NCBI GenBank assembly: GCA_007644065.1
Contig: VJWN01000006.1
Location: 372,001 to 436,000, forward strand
Length of the DNA stretch: 64,000 nucleotides
Direction of reading: 5' to 3'
Origin: Margaritispora aquatica
Taxonomy: Eukaryota; Ascomycota; Leotiomycetes; Helotiales; Discinellaceae
In this document: in pieces, positions 21,336 to 31,936 of the stretch
How positions within the stretch are numbered: position 1 is the first letter of the stretch
Layout: every line of letters begins with the position of its first letter
The notes under the pieces: generated by a model
Told to the model about the DNA's origin: nothing
What the model saw: only the letters and a program-made list of their open reading frames with translations
The model's database searches: none
Program-made: the position numbers and the translations under genes

Positions 21336-22122
21336 AGAGTTATGTAGGTGAGTGATATAGGCATACAAAGGAGAATGGAAATTTTCCTCGTCATGATTTA
21401 GGAGCGAAATTGATGCAAATTGATGCATTTTACTTAGGTAGCTCACTGTATATGTATTGAAGATCAAATTGAAAACAGGAAATGTAATAGATTAGCACAA
21501 ACATGGGACTAAATGCCTCCAAATCCTAGGCAAATTTCTAACAAACTATAGTGTGAAACTGTCCGACGAAGCGTTCTTCAGCTACTAAGACAAATGCAGA
21601 GGGGGTAAAGCTTTCTAGCCAAAAATTGAGAGAGTGTTGTTACTACTCAAATCAAGACATCTTTATCTTCGCCCAAAGCAAAACAACTCATAAATAGATA
21701 AGGCAGGTAGAATAGAAGTCCACAACAGATAAGTACATGCAAGAGGGGAAGAATCACATTTTAGATATGGATTATACTCCCTTATTTTGATATCTGTTAC
21801 AGAAATGGAGATTATGTTTATGATGCATTTCTATTGATCACTGCCCCAAAAGCAAAATAATGAGAAATGACCTCAACCAGATTGATTGATAAAGCGGGGG
21901 GCTTCTATCTGGGCGCCCACGTGACAGGATCGCTTATCGCCATTGCCTAAGATGGTGAGCTAAAGCTGGCAGCTCCACTCCCAAAAAGCAAAGCTCCAAC
22001 CTCCCGCCAATCTACGAACTAGACTTGACTCTTCATTCGAATAGCTCTGCCATTGCTGGAGAGTTGAAGATTCATTATACCTTCTTCTCTTACTCCTAAA
22101 GCTCCATCCGCAATCCGCCATC
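21336..22122. other. Intergenic region
   Basis: 3' flank of HMG-CoA lyase and promoter of the V-ATPase gene. Nothing else seen. Confidence 0.4.
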
Positions 22123-23929
22123 ATGGGAGACCCAAGAGAGTCGTCATCATACAATGTCACCCCAAGGATTCGATACAACACCATTGGAGGTGTGAACGGT
22201 CCATTGGTTATCCTCGAGAATGTGAGTTGGCACAAGGAATGAAAGAGCTTAGATGGGTGGATCTGATTTCTGCGAAGGTCAAATTTCCACGATACAATGA
22301 AATTGTTACATTAACGCTGCCTGATGGCACTCAACGCTCAGGACAGGTCTTGGAAGCCAGAGGTGAGATCTCATGTCAGAGCATCAATTGAGCAGATAAC
22401 TGACAGGAGAAAACTACAGGCGACCGAGCCGTGGTGCAGGTATAGCTTTATCAAGCTCCCATCGCATTGATTAGGTACTAATCGTAGGTTAGGTTTTCGA
22501 GGGTACATCTGGCATTGATGTCAAGAAGGTATGGGTCGCATGATAACGATATCTGCAATGACAGCACTGATAGATACAGTCCAAAGTAGAGTTTACTGGT
22601 ACCAGTCTGAAGCTTGGTGTCTCCGAAGACATGTTGGGGCGTATCTTTGATGGATCTGGAAGAGCTATTGACAAGGGACCAAAGGTCTTGGCTGAGGAGT
22701 ATCTGGACATCAACGGAAGTCCTATCAATCCATATTCGCGAGTGTATCCCGAGGAGATGATCTCGACTGGTATCTCTGCTATCGATACCATGAACTCTAT
22801 CGCCCGTGGACAGAAGATTCCTATCTTCTCAGCATCTGGTCTTCCTCACAACGAAATCGCTGCTCAAATTTGTCGACAGGCTGGTTTGGTTCAGAAGCAG
22901 GGTGTGACAAACAAGGGCACACACGATGGACATGAGGACAATTTCTCTATTGTCTTCGCAGCCATGGGTGTGAATTTGGAGACTGCTCGTTTCTTCACCA
23001 GAGACTTCGAGGAGAACGGCAGTTTGGAGCGTGTGACCTTGTTCCTTAACTTGGCCAACGACCCTACGTAAGTATTAATTGAGTCGACTGGAATTGTGCT
23101 GACTTTGAATAGCATCGAACGTATCATTACCCCCCGTCTTGCTCTTACGACTGCCGAATACTACGCCTACCAACTTGAGAAGCACGTCTTGGTTATTCTT
23201 ACTGATCTTACGGCATATTGCGATGCTCTTCGTGAGGTTTCTGCCGCTCGTGAAGAAGTGCCAGGTCGACGTGGTTACCCCGGTTACATGTACACGGATT
23301 TGTCCACTATCTACGAACGTGCTGGTCGTGTTGAGGGACGTAACGGTTCCATCACTCAAATTCCTATCTTGACCATGCCTAACGACGACATCACCCACCC
23401 AATTCCAGATTTGACTGGTTACATCACGGAAGGTCAAATTTTCATCGATCGTCAACTTTACAATCGTGGTATCTATCCTCCCATCAACGTGTTGCCATCG
23501 CTCTCTCGTCTCATGAAATCTGCTATTGGTGAAGGCCACACTCGAAAGGATCATGGAGATGTTTCCAACCAGCTGTATGCTAAGTATGCCATTGGTCGTG
23601 ATGCTGCCTCCATGAAGGCTGTCGTCGGTGAGGAAGCGCTCTCATCTGAGGACAAGCTCTCTCTTGAATTCTTGGAGAAGTTCGAGCGAACATTCATTTC
23701 GCAATCAGCATATGAGTCGAGAACTATCTATGAGTCTCTCGACCAAGCATGGAGCTTACTCCGCATTTATCCAAAGGAGCTCCTCAATCGTATCCCATCC
23801 AAGGTTCTCGCAGAGTTCTACCAGCGATCGGCTGCTGACCGCAAGGGCAAGGGACGGTCGACTAAGGATACCAAGGACAATGGAGAGGCTAATGGCAACG
23901 GGCAGGAAGAGAACCTGATTGATGCATAA
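22123..23929 (+). CDS. VMA2: V-type proton ATPase subunit B
   Basis: Six exons: 22123-22221, 22278-22362, 22420-22439, 22493-22528, 22580-23067 and 23113-23929, totalling 514 residues, the normal size. The third exon is only 20 nt and the fourth 36 nt. The product has the family landmarks [37 protein letters not shown], the non-catalytic nucleotide fold with [39 protein letters not shown], and [20 protein letters not shown]. Subunit B alternates with catalytic subunit A in the V1 head that hydrolyses ATP to acidify vacuoles and endosomes. The last 30 residues are charged and variable, as usual. Introns crowd the 5' third, a common pattern in conserved fungal genes. Confidence 0.97.
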
Positions 23930-25183
23930 GTGCATAGCGGTGAGAGATGAGATGAAGATGCATATTATTTTTGGAGTCGCGCATACAAGCCTGCATGTTG
24001 ATATGCTTGAAGACGCGATTTTATTTTTCCACCCGAGGAGCGTGTATGTATTTGGCGAAGGGGCAAAGCAGGCCTAGAATGTATGACTTTACAACTTTTC
24101 TGGATTCACTTCTGGTTGTCTGGCCGATCTAGTTGTGATCAAGATCTGGCGCACAACACTTGTTCCATCATTGCTGTGAGATCTTGTGACTGTTCAAAGC
24201 TACGAATCTAAGATGAGTACAAGGCGATCACCTGTGTACCAATGGCTAATGAAGTAGGTACCTAGCAGCTGCTCGGGTCAACTGACGGAGACACTTCTGC
24301 AAGTTCATATCTGAAATAATGCATGTCGACTTTGCAGCGAAGACATGCGCACGAATCATATCACTTCTTCATCCTGGTCTCGGCTGGCTGAAAGCTTATG
24401 TTTGTGGGGCTCCGGCAGAAGTTGAACTTCTGCTCCCAAGTCAACCTGGAAGTTTGCTGAAAGTTTGCTGCGAGAAGTTCCCCCGGAATACCCCGCACTG
24501 GCTAGTGCAAGTTCTGTGGGGTGAAATGTGATATGCATATTTCCGACAGGGCAGTTGAACTTTTCAGACGCGCCAATAATATTGAAGCTTTTTCGAGTCC
24601 GATTATTACCACTACAGCCGTTTTGGAGGATGGTCGAATTCACTTTAGCAAGCACTTCAATGGTTGCTTGATTTCACTAGGTCGGATCCAAATTCGTATT
24701 TACAGGTCATTGACTACCGACAGATTGGAGTGAGACTCAGTTGTATAATCAATCGAGAGTGATCTCGATATATTATTTCCTACGACGTCGAAGAAATGAA
24801 GATTGGCACACGAAATACAAGCTTCCCCGCCTTTTTAATGGGTGACAGAAAGTCCCCCCTGACTTGTTCAAGTACCACATGCAAGTTTTCATAGACCAGG
24901 GCAGTCCAGTCTAGCGATCAACAAGTGCATGCATGGGACTCTGGTCAAAATCATCTCGGTTCATTGCCTCTGTAGTGGATTATCACAAACACTGCGATTG
25001 GCTCTGTTGGAAGAAGTCAAGGTGAACTGATCAATCCATGCAGGTACCTGCCCTGCTTTTACTCCAGGCGATAGCTATAAAGTTGTGGAGAGCTCCTACC
25101 AAAGGCGAAGTGCCTTCCCACTTCCAAACTTTCGAACTTTTCGAAAGATCTTCCTACACTGCTCAACGAGCATCAACGGCACC
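23930..25183. other. Intergenic region
   Basis: About 1.25 kb. Contains promoter sequence for the epimerase gene and no supported gene. Confidence 0.4.
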
Positions 25184-26519
25184 ATGGTCACTATGCGTTC
25201 ACTTGCATTGGGAGCTGCACTCTTTGCCATCAACTGCGTTGCACAAACTGCAGCTGGACCTGGCAAAGACGGCAAATATGTCATCTACGGCAAGAATATT
25301 AGGGCATCCTTCATTCCGTACGGCGCCTCTATCTCCAACCTCTTTATCAACGACACTCGTGGCGTTGAAAGAGATATCGTAACCGGGTTCGACAATGCAA
25401 CCTACTACGGAATCGATAGACAACATCCGCATTTCGGAGGAGTCCCAGGTCGCTACGCCAACAGGATTAAGAACAGCACATTTGAGATCGACGGCAAGAC
25501 CTACCATGTCACTCCTAATGAGCACCCAACTCCTGAATACCCCAATGGTGTTAATCAACTCCATGGAGGTCCAGATGGTTGGGATTGGCGCAATTGGACT
25601 GTCGTTGAACATAAGATCAACAGCATCACGTTCAGCTTAACCGATCCTGATGGAAAGGAAGGCTTTCCTGGTGTTGTTGTATCGTATGTTACATACACGC
25701 TTGGGGACATGACCTGGGATTTCAAGATGACTGCTATTGCCAAGACCAAGAAGACGCCTATCATGCTGTCCTCTCATGTAAGACTCCCTCTAACTATGGT
25801 TGAATGCTGCTGACCAAGACAGACGTATTGGAATCTCGATGGCTTCGCGAACCCAGAGACGCCTTTGGCATTGAACCATTCACTTTGGATGCCATATGCC
25901 GGGCAGAGAGTCGACACAGACAATATTCTTATTCCTACTGGTGATATTCTTGCCAATCAACCTAAAAGCTTGAACGACTTCTGGACTACTCCAAAGCAAA
26001 TCGGTGCTAACTTCAGCAACCCTGCTCTTCTTGGCAACTGCGGTTACAATTGCACTGGTTATGGTAAGTTCACACACTCAGAAGTATCCTTCAATTTACT
26101 GAGTATCCTTTGCAGATACTTGCTACCTTACCAACCGCGCTCAAAATGGTCCATACGACTGGCGTGCCGGCAAGACACCTGTGGCTCGTCTCCGATCTGC
26201 ATGGTCAGGAATCCAATTAGACATCTTCACCGATCAAGATGCTTTCCAAATGTATTCTTGTGGAGGTCAAAATGGTTCCATGGCGCTCAAGTCTACACAA
26301 GGTATCTTTGGTGACAAGAAGAGACCAAGGACTATTCAACAATTCGGATGTATAGTCTTGGAAGTTGAAGACTGGATTGATGCTATCAACCAGCCTGAGT
26401 GGGGTAGAAACAAAAAACACATCTTTGGTCCTGGTGATGATCCATATGTGTTGCAGGCAAGCTACCGTTTCTCGTTGAACTCGACGAAGATGGGCTTGCT
26501 AGGACCAGGCAGTGGATAG
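25184..26519 (+). CDS. Secreted aldose 1-epimerase (galactose mutarotase family)
   Basis: Exons 25184-25777, 25823-26063 and 26116-26519 give 412 residues. The start in context CACCATGG is chosen over the longer frame at 25085 because it places a signal peptide (MRSLALGAALFAINCVAQ) at the N terminus. Family motifs are FIPYGASISNLFI, GFDNATYY, the substrate-binding HFGGVPGRYANRI, NQLHGGPDGWDWRNW, the catalytic His in LSSHTYWNLDGFA, and the final QPEWG..KKHIFGPGDDP region. The enzyme interconverts alpha and beta anomers of aldoses. Several N-glycosylation sequons (NDT, NAT, NST, NWT) fit secretion. It probably acts on sugars released from polysaccharides outside the cell. Confidence 0.92.
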
Positions 26520-26999
26520 GTGAGAAAAGGTCACTTGATGACTTAGGTCGCCTGGAAGTTTGATGCGTTCAGCTTGTTAATAAAACCGATGCTTTTTGTC
26601 GTCGTATCAACTAGTCAATTCCAAGAAATCAACAGCATGATCCTTGCTCGCAATCGTTATCAATGTTCCCCTTTGAACTATCTCATAGCACCTTCCTTTC
26701 ATCATCATCTCACTTGCGCCACTTGGTGATATTTGAATGATTCTGTCTAATTTATTTCAACATCAAAATTCATAAGTACATGACACCGATGCTATTTGAA
26801 GGACCCACTTTCCCACCGAATCCCTATCTTACATTCAACTCTTAGGAGGTATAAATCCATACAATTTTTCCGAATTCTGCTAGTAACTTCCAAACTACCA
26901 ACGCACATACATTTTTGAGCTAGCGATATCTCTAAAACACCATACCAACACCACATCACATCAACTATTGAAACAGCATAGCTTCATTCCCATCTAATC
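26520..26999. other. Intergenic region
   Basis: 3' flank of the epimerase and CA-rich promoter-like sequence before 27000. No gene seen. Confidence 0.4.
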
Positions 27000-28177
27000 A
27001 TGCACTATTATATCTTCTCCGCAGTCTCAATGGCTCTCATCAACTTCCATAAGGTAAGTCGAAACTCCCCGCTTTACACACCTCGCTCTGTTCCTTCCCG
27101 CATCTGCCATTGACTGATATTTCCCAATATCCCCCACATGACACATCTTATTAAATGACATCGCTAACACAGAATCTAGACTCAAGCAACAGCTATAAAC
27201 ATAGTCCTTGATCCTATCATTCCTGGCAATCCAATCAGTCCTTTCGTCCTTTCAGCTGGTATGAAGCTCGGTGCGATGACTTTTAATGGCACGATTGGTG
27301 GACATTCAGTTCAGCTCGAAAGCACAGTCGAGGTATGTCTAACATCACGGTTCTCTTTTGCAAAGTACGAACAAAATCCTAATGCCACCTCCAAAAACAG
27401 AGCATGTTCGTCCAACTGCACGTTCTGGACCCAAAATTCACCCTCTCCATCCCCTTCCCTCACAACGCGGACTTTACCACAGACTTCAACCTCATCGAGA
27501 TGGCAGCTGCTCGCCAAGCCGATAGTGATAGCGGCAGTGGCCAGTCTCAAACCGGAGTCTATGCAAGAGGGGAGAGCAATCTAGGCAAAGGCGCGCGTTT
27601 CTGCTGTCACATAGCCGGCCAGAAGTTTGGCTGGGCTTAGGATCACAAGATCTAGGAGGGCGTGCAGTACCTTGCTGCTTTCAAGGGATTGTGTGGTGCT
27701 CCAGCACAAACGTGTGTCCGAGTTAGCTGCTTGTCAGATTCAGCGATTTATTTGTGCAATCAGGTATGTGCTTCTTGTCTATCCCTTGTCTCGGCTATTG
27801 AGGCGTGTAGTGGGATAATGGAGCTAACTAGTGGACAGCGGAACGATGGCATCACACTATCTTGCGAAGACGTCGCTGTCATCGCTTCAGATATCCATAC
27901 TGATTGCACCAAAGGTTGTATTGTGACCGGGAACCCGTGGTTGGGTGTTACCTGTGGACAAGAATCTGATGATGCTCGTGGCTTTAATGTTGCTGTTTAC
28001 TCTGATAGCTGCTGGGCGACTCCAGAGGCCGCAACATTTATTTTTCGATTCTTTTGGAATTGGATTCCAACGGAATTCTGGAATACATTTCATAAATTTA
28101 CGATGCACCTATTTGGGATTTTACAAGAATATTGGTGCTCTGATTTAGACTTTGATCGTGAGGTGAGGTTTGTTTGA
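27000..28177 (+). pseudogene. Cysteine-rich secreted protein gene broken by two in-frame TAG codons
   Basis: Exons fitted: 27000-27053 (signal peptide MHYYIFSAVSMALINFHK), 27180-27332, 27401-27763 and 27839 onward, all joined in phase 0. The third exon reads through the family motif FCCHIAGQ, then meets TAG at 27638 and TAG at 27653, and continues in the same frame as EGVQYL, AQTCVRVSC, SAIYLCNQ, then (next exon) CEDVAVIASDIHTDC and GFNVAVYSDSC. The intact relative at 41700-42739 aligns without gaps across both stops (CCPIPGQ... to EGFNYI), and its intron also falls directly after YLCN(D/Q). No splice-site pair that keeps the frame removes both stops. The frame also runs on about 55 residues past the expected C-terminal Cys. 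It looks like a recently disabled effector-like gene. Confidence 0.65.
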
Positions 28178-28752
28178 ATCTAGCTTTCACCTGCTTTGGG
28201 TGCGAGAGTTTAGCGAGGCATGGACTTATGCGATGAGTTGATAACAATGGAGTTCTATCTTTGATCTCTGAGTTACGAGTGTGGCATATCGAGCATTCTC
28301 CGCGTCAAGCATCTGTAGTTTACAGTAATGAAAAGTGTTTCTTGCCACACGGTGAACGGACATTCTTGTTCAATCTTAAATTCCACTATCTAAACTCCAT
28401 TCGCTTGCTGAAGATATCCATATTATCATTTGAAGGTATTAACATATGTATCGCACACAACCAGACACGAGCCAGCTCCAGCAGACTGTTTCCCTGATGA
28501 TTTTCTCCTTCCCACAGCCCATGTTTCCCCTATCTATTCTGTGGTGTAGGAATCAAGCAATGGTGCACGCCTGACTCCTCACACAGTCGCTATCACTCTC
28601 CGAGGCAATAGCAGCCGAGCACCCTGATCCCACTAGAAGTTGTGCCGTGCATGCTTTCCGTGAGTTTTGCTGACCAGAGAGCCCAGTCGTACTCCCTTGC
28701 ATGGTATTGATTGATATCGACTGAATTGAGGAGAGGATTAGCTAGCTTTCTC
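28178..28752. other. Intergenic region
   Basis: No gene seen. Confidence 0.35.
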
Positions 28753-29076
28753 TCATCGCAAGATCTTATTCATTTGGGTTGGGATACAGGAGGGGGAGAA
28801 GAGGGATAGTGTTAGACGTACGCTTTTATCTCCAAATACGACAGTACAGCGACATGTTACCGCAGCGGCTGGTGCAGCAGGAGCGGGCGCCGCGGTGGAC
28901 TTTGCGGCGAATGGATTCAACGCTGAGGCAGCAGCAGCGAGGTCTTCGCTTAGGCCTCGCTTTTGGATAGAGAGTGTGTTGAGGCTTTGTGTTTGCGTTG
29001 GGATAGCGACGGTGAGGGAGGCGAGGAGGAAGATGAGTGCGAAGATTGTCGTAGTGAGAGGGTTGATGAGCTGCAT
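28753..29076 (-). CDS. Small secreted protein precursor
   Basis: Open frame of 107 residues. Residues 1-24 form a strong signal peptide (MQLINPLTTTIFALIFLLASLTVA). A dibasic Kex2-like site (SIQKRG) follows near residue 40, then an Ala-rich stretch and VTCRCTVVFGDKS. A 57-nt segment beginning GTACGT and ending AATAAG could be an intron. It is a multiple of three, so the spliced form would be 88 residues and end DKSILR. No homologue is recognised. The signal peptide plus propeptide-like cleavage site suggest a processed extracellular peptide, but with only two cysteines nothing more specific can be said. Confidence 0.55.
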   Translation of the reverse strand: MQLINPLTTTIFALIFLLASLTVAIPTQTQSLNTLSIQKRGLSEDLAAAASALNPFAAKSTAAPAPAAPAAAVTCRCTVVFGDKSVRLTLSLFSPSCIPTQMNKILR

Positions 29077-30449
29077 TTTGAATATGAAGCAGAAGATAGT
29101 ATCTCGATATAACTGTGGGATGAAGAGGAAGGAGTAAGAGGAGAGGATGTTTAGGTGTTGTTGCCTTGGCTTTGGATCTGGTAGCAGAAGACTGTGATGA
29201 TAGAGAAGCAGTGGTGAACGAAAAAGCGAGGAATTGTGATGTATTTTATCAGCTTCGTCGGTTGACCAGGGCGCAGAGTGAAGTGTCTCACGATTGAGTG
29301 ACAGGTGTTAATGTGCCCATGCTCCTGTCATTGCAATCTTGGATTTGTATGCTCATCCGGATGATTCCCACACCCGTGTCACAAAGAGCTTGCGTAGTTG
29401 ATGTGAATACCAAGCTTTGAATTGACACTCCGTCACAATCAACTTCACAGCTGAGACGTTAACGCGTGCAGCTCGCAAACCCCTGATTTACTCGGTCGCT
29501 TAGATGTCATCTTGAGTTCTGGCTCGGTTTCTTGTGGGAAGGGAAGCGGGTCGGTGCACCCAATCATTGAAACGAAGCGAGAAGTGCGGTAGGGTTGTTC
29601 ATATAAGTGTGAAAGGTATCTTCGCATCATTGACTCGGGATGGGGGTGAAATTCAGATGAACGATGGTGTGGGCCGAGCGCGGTCTAAGCTTTGGGGTTG
29701 ATGGCTCTGACGGGTGTCAGGTTGACATCAGATGTTGCGAGGTGATTAAAATACAGTTGTTTGACATCTCTCGCGTTCGTCTTTGGGAATTGTTGCACCG
29801 TCGGAGGAATGTGTAAGTCGCGGGTGCTGGATAAGATGTTGAAGTGAAGGTTGAGATAGAGTTCGGGAGGTGGAGGACCCGCTTGTCTCGGCTAACAAAG
29901 GGGGCTGAACCAATTTTGGTCTTGTGAGGCACAAATCACTTCAAAGTAGTGAACGGGAGAGTGGTTATTTTGGATAGATATCTCGCAATCGAGAGATGAG
30001 CCCGGCTTCTCTGGTTGGGATGTTTTAAGATGCAACACAAAAGCGACCAAGCTCGAGGGCAATTTCACAAGTTCTGATGCTAGAGAAATCGAAGATACTA
30101 CATTTGCACTTTACTTCCATGAAGCAGCGTGGACTACTATATAGACGGCAACAAGTGCCTTACGAACAGCTTACAATCAGCTTAGATTGTTTAGAATTTA
30201 CGGAAACTCGTGTGCTCGTTAAATTGTATAGTATGATCTATCGAGGGCACTTCCCTAACCCTAACATCGGTAGTATTATTGTGACTTGTGTATCATGAAA
30301 CATCAATAATGATATCGAAATGGTCGCTTCACGACTTTCGATATTCTTTCTACTCCAAATGACTTAACAGCTTTCACAATTTTAGTAACTGAGTCATGTG
30401 ACAGTTTAGTGTTACGAGGTATATATACTCACCTTTCACGGGTTCTGTC
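29077..30449. other. Intergenic region
   Basis: About 1.4 kb of promoter and unassigned sequence upstream of the small secreted gene and the 5S gene. No additional gene is supported. Confidence 0.4.
30418..30430 (+). promoter_or_regulatory. TATA-like element upstream of 5S rRNA
   Basis: GGTATATATACTC lies about 20-30 bp before the 5S start, the position of the TATA-like element found upstream of dispersed 5S genes in filamentous ascomycetes. Confidence 0.5.
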
Positions 30450-30568
30450 ACATACGACCATAGACTGAGGAGAATTGGGCATCCCGTCCGCTCTGCCATA
30501 CACAAGCCTCAGATCGGTAGATTAGTAGTTGGGTGGGTGACCACCAGCGAATACCTACTGTTGTATGT
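30450..30568 (+). rRNA. 5S ribosomal RNA (dispersed copy)
   Basis: The 119-nt sequence begins ACATACGACCATAG and ends TGTTGTATGT, which pair as helix I. It contains the conserved TCCCGTCCGCTC and the pol III internal control region with AGTTGGGTGGGTGACC and ACCAGCGAATACC. CTGAGG at about 30467 pairs with CCTCAG at about 30503, so helix II is intact though its bases differ from the usual ascomycete GGTGTGG/CCACACG-type sequence. Helix IV/V (CGGTAG with CTACTG) also pairs. A TTTT terminator follows directly. Single, dispersed 5S genes are normal in Pezizomycotina. Confidence 0.93.
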
Positions 30569-30571
30569 TTT
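30568..30571 (+). terminator. Pol III terminator of 5S rRNA
   Basis: A TTTT run at the 3' end of the 5S gene, followed by a second TTTT after one G. Confidence 0.7.
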
Positions 30572-30910
30572 GTTTTGTCTTTTGATGTTCAGTGACGAGG
30601 AGGATCTAGTTGAAGGCTGGGTGCTATTATTACACTTCATATTTTAGTCCTTTTGCTTTCGTAAGTAAGATTTGATACTGCATACAGATTTGTAAAGCAA
30701 AGCCCAGTCTTTTGTCTTGAACAAGTCTCTCAGTCTTCCAGATCTTTTTAACTTGAACGACTGAGGTTTCAATAGGCAAATCTTTTGAATGAATATAAAC
30801 GTCCGTAGCTATCCACATACTGCAACAATTTCAGCCTCATCTCCTCCTCATCCACTTCCTAGTCACAGCCAATCCATCTCAGTAGTCTGTCCTTGATAAA
30901 CTCTCGGCTT
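30572..30910. other. Intergenic region
   Basis: 3' flanks of 5S and of the secreted protein gene. Nothing else seen. Confidence 0.4.
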
Positions 30911-31936
30911 CTAAGTGGATGGTCCAACTGGCTGTGACATCTTCTCCCCATCCTCCCTCACAACCACTGCCTTCTTTCTGAAAATCATCTTGGTACTGCC
31001 AGTATTGATACAGAATGCGCCATTGCTCTCATAATAGCAGCTTTTGAAGCCACAGCAATCATTGATGCACAAGCCGCCAGCCTGAGTCTTGCAATCAGCG
31101 TTGACGTTGCACTTCTTGTCGCTCTGGCTCGAGCATGCGGTGGCTGCACTCTGGGCGGAGCACCTTCCCACGCCATCGGCGTCGGGTTGGCAGTAGCCTT
31201 GGCAGCCGTTGGGGGTGGAGCAGGCGGAGGCGAGGTCGCAAATGTATGGGTTTCCGCACACGGTCTCAGGGTAGATGGGCCCGGCAACAACGGTGGCGGT
31301 GGCAGTTGCGGTGACGGTCACGGTTGTGCTTGGGGCCTGGAGGGTCGGGTCATGTTAGTTGTAGTCTTTGGGTTTGAATAAGAGTAAAGTTGAAAATGAA
31401 GAACAGGTAACAGGAGACTAGACTAGCTCGAGGACTTGCTACATGGTTTCTGAATCGCACAAGGGAAATCGGATACTTACAATGGCAGTAATCGTAGACT
31501 TAGTGATGCCAACGCAAGCGCAGGCAGAGCTGTATGCAGCCGATGACAAGCAGACCGAAGTAGCATAAGTCGGGACAGCACTTGAGGAAGCTGTCACCTG
31601 GCGAGCAGCCAACTCAACATCACGCTTAGCTGCTGCCGAGACGGTGACCGTGACGCTGGCAGTCACGGTTGCGGTGGCGGTGCTGTATCTAGTGAGCAGA
31701 TGTGTGGTGTGTTATTTTGAATTGTCCACCTACACCGTAGCTGGAGTGACGGTCACTCGCATGAAGCTGGAACAATCTGCTTGACGGGAAGCTAAGGTTG
31801 GTCGCTGGTTGGGATCGGTGCCCCTGACGAGTCGGAGGCAGTTGTTTGCATTGCATACTTGTCGCTCGGCAAGGATAGACGAGTAGACGCCTTGAGCTGT
31901 GAGGCCGGCGAGGAGGAGTGAGGATTGGAACTTCAT
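30911..31936 (-). CDS. Secreted protein with Thr/Val-rich repeats and Cys-rich C terminus
   Basis: Exons 31936-31734, 31682-31481 and 31336-30911 (introns of 51 and 144 nt) give 276 residues. A signal peptide (MKFQSSLLLAGLTAQGVYS) is followed by a segment with two Cys (VCNANNC). Thr/Val/Ala-rich stretches flank two of the joins (VTPATVTATVTASVTVTVSA and APSTTVTVTATATATVVAG) and look like O-glycosylated linkers. A short module carries three Cys (SVCLSS..SSACACVG). The last 110 residues are Cys-rich (VCGNPYICDLASAC, GCQGYCQPD, CINDCCGFKSCYY), probably a disulphide-knotted domain. No homologue is recognised. The layout fits a cell-wall or extracellular, possibly effector-like protein. Confidence 0.72.
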
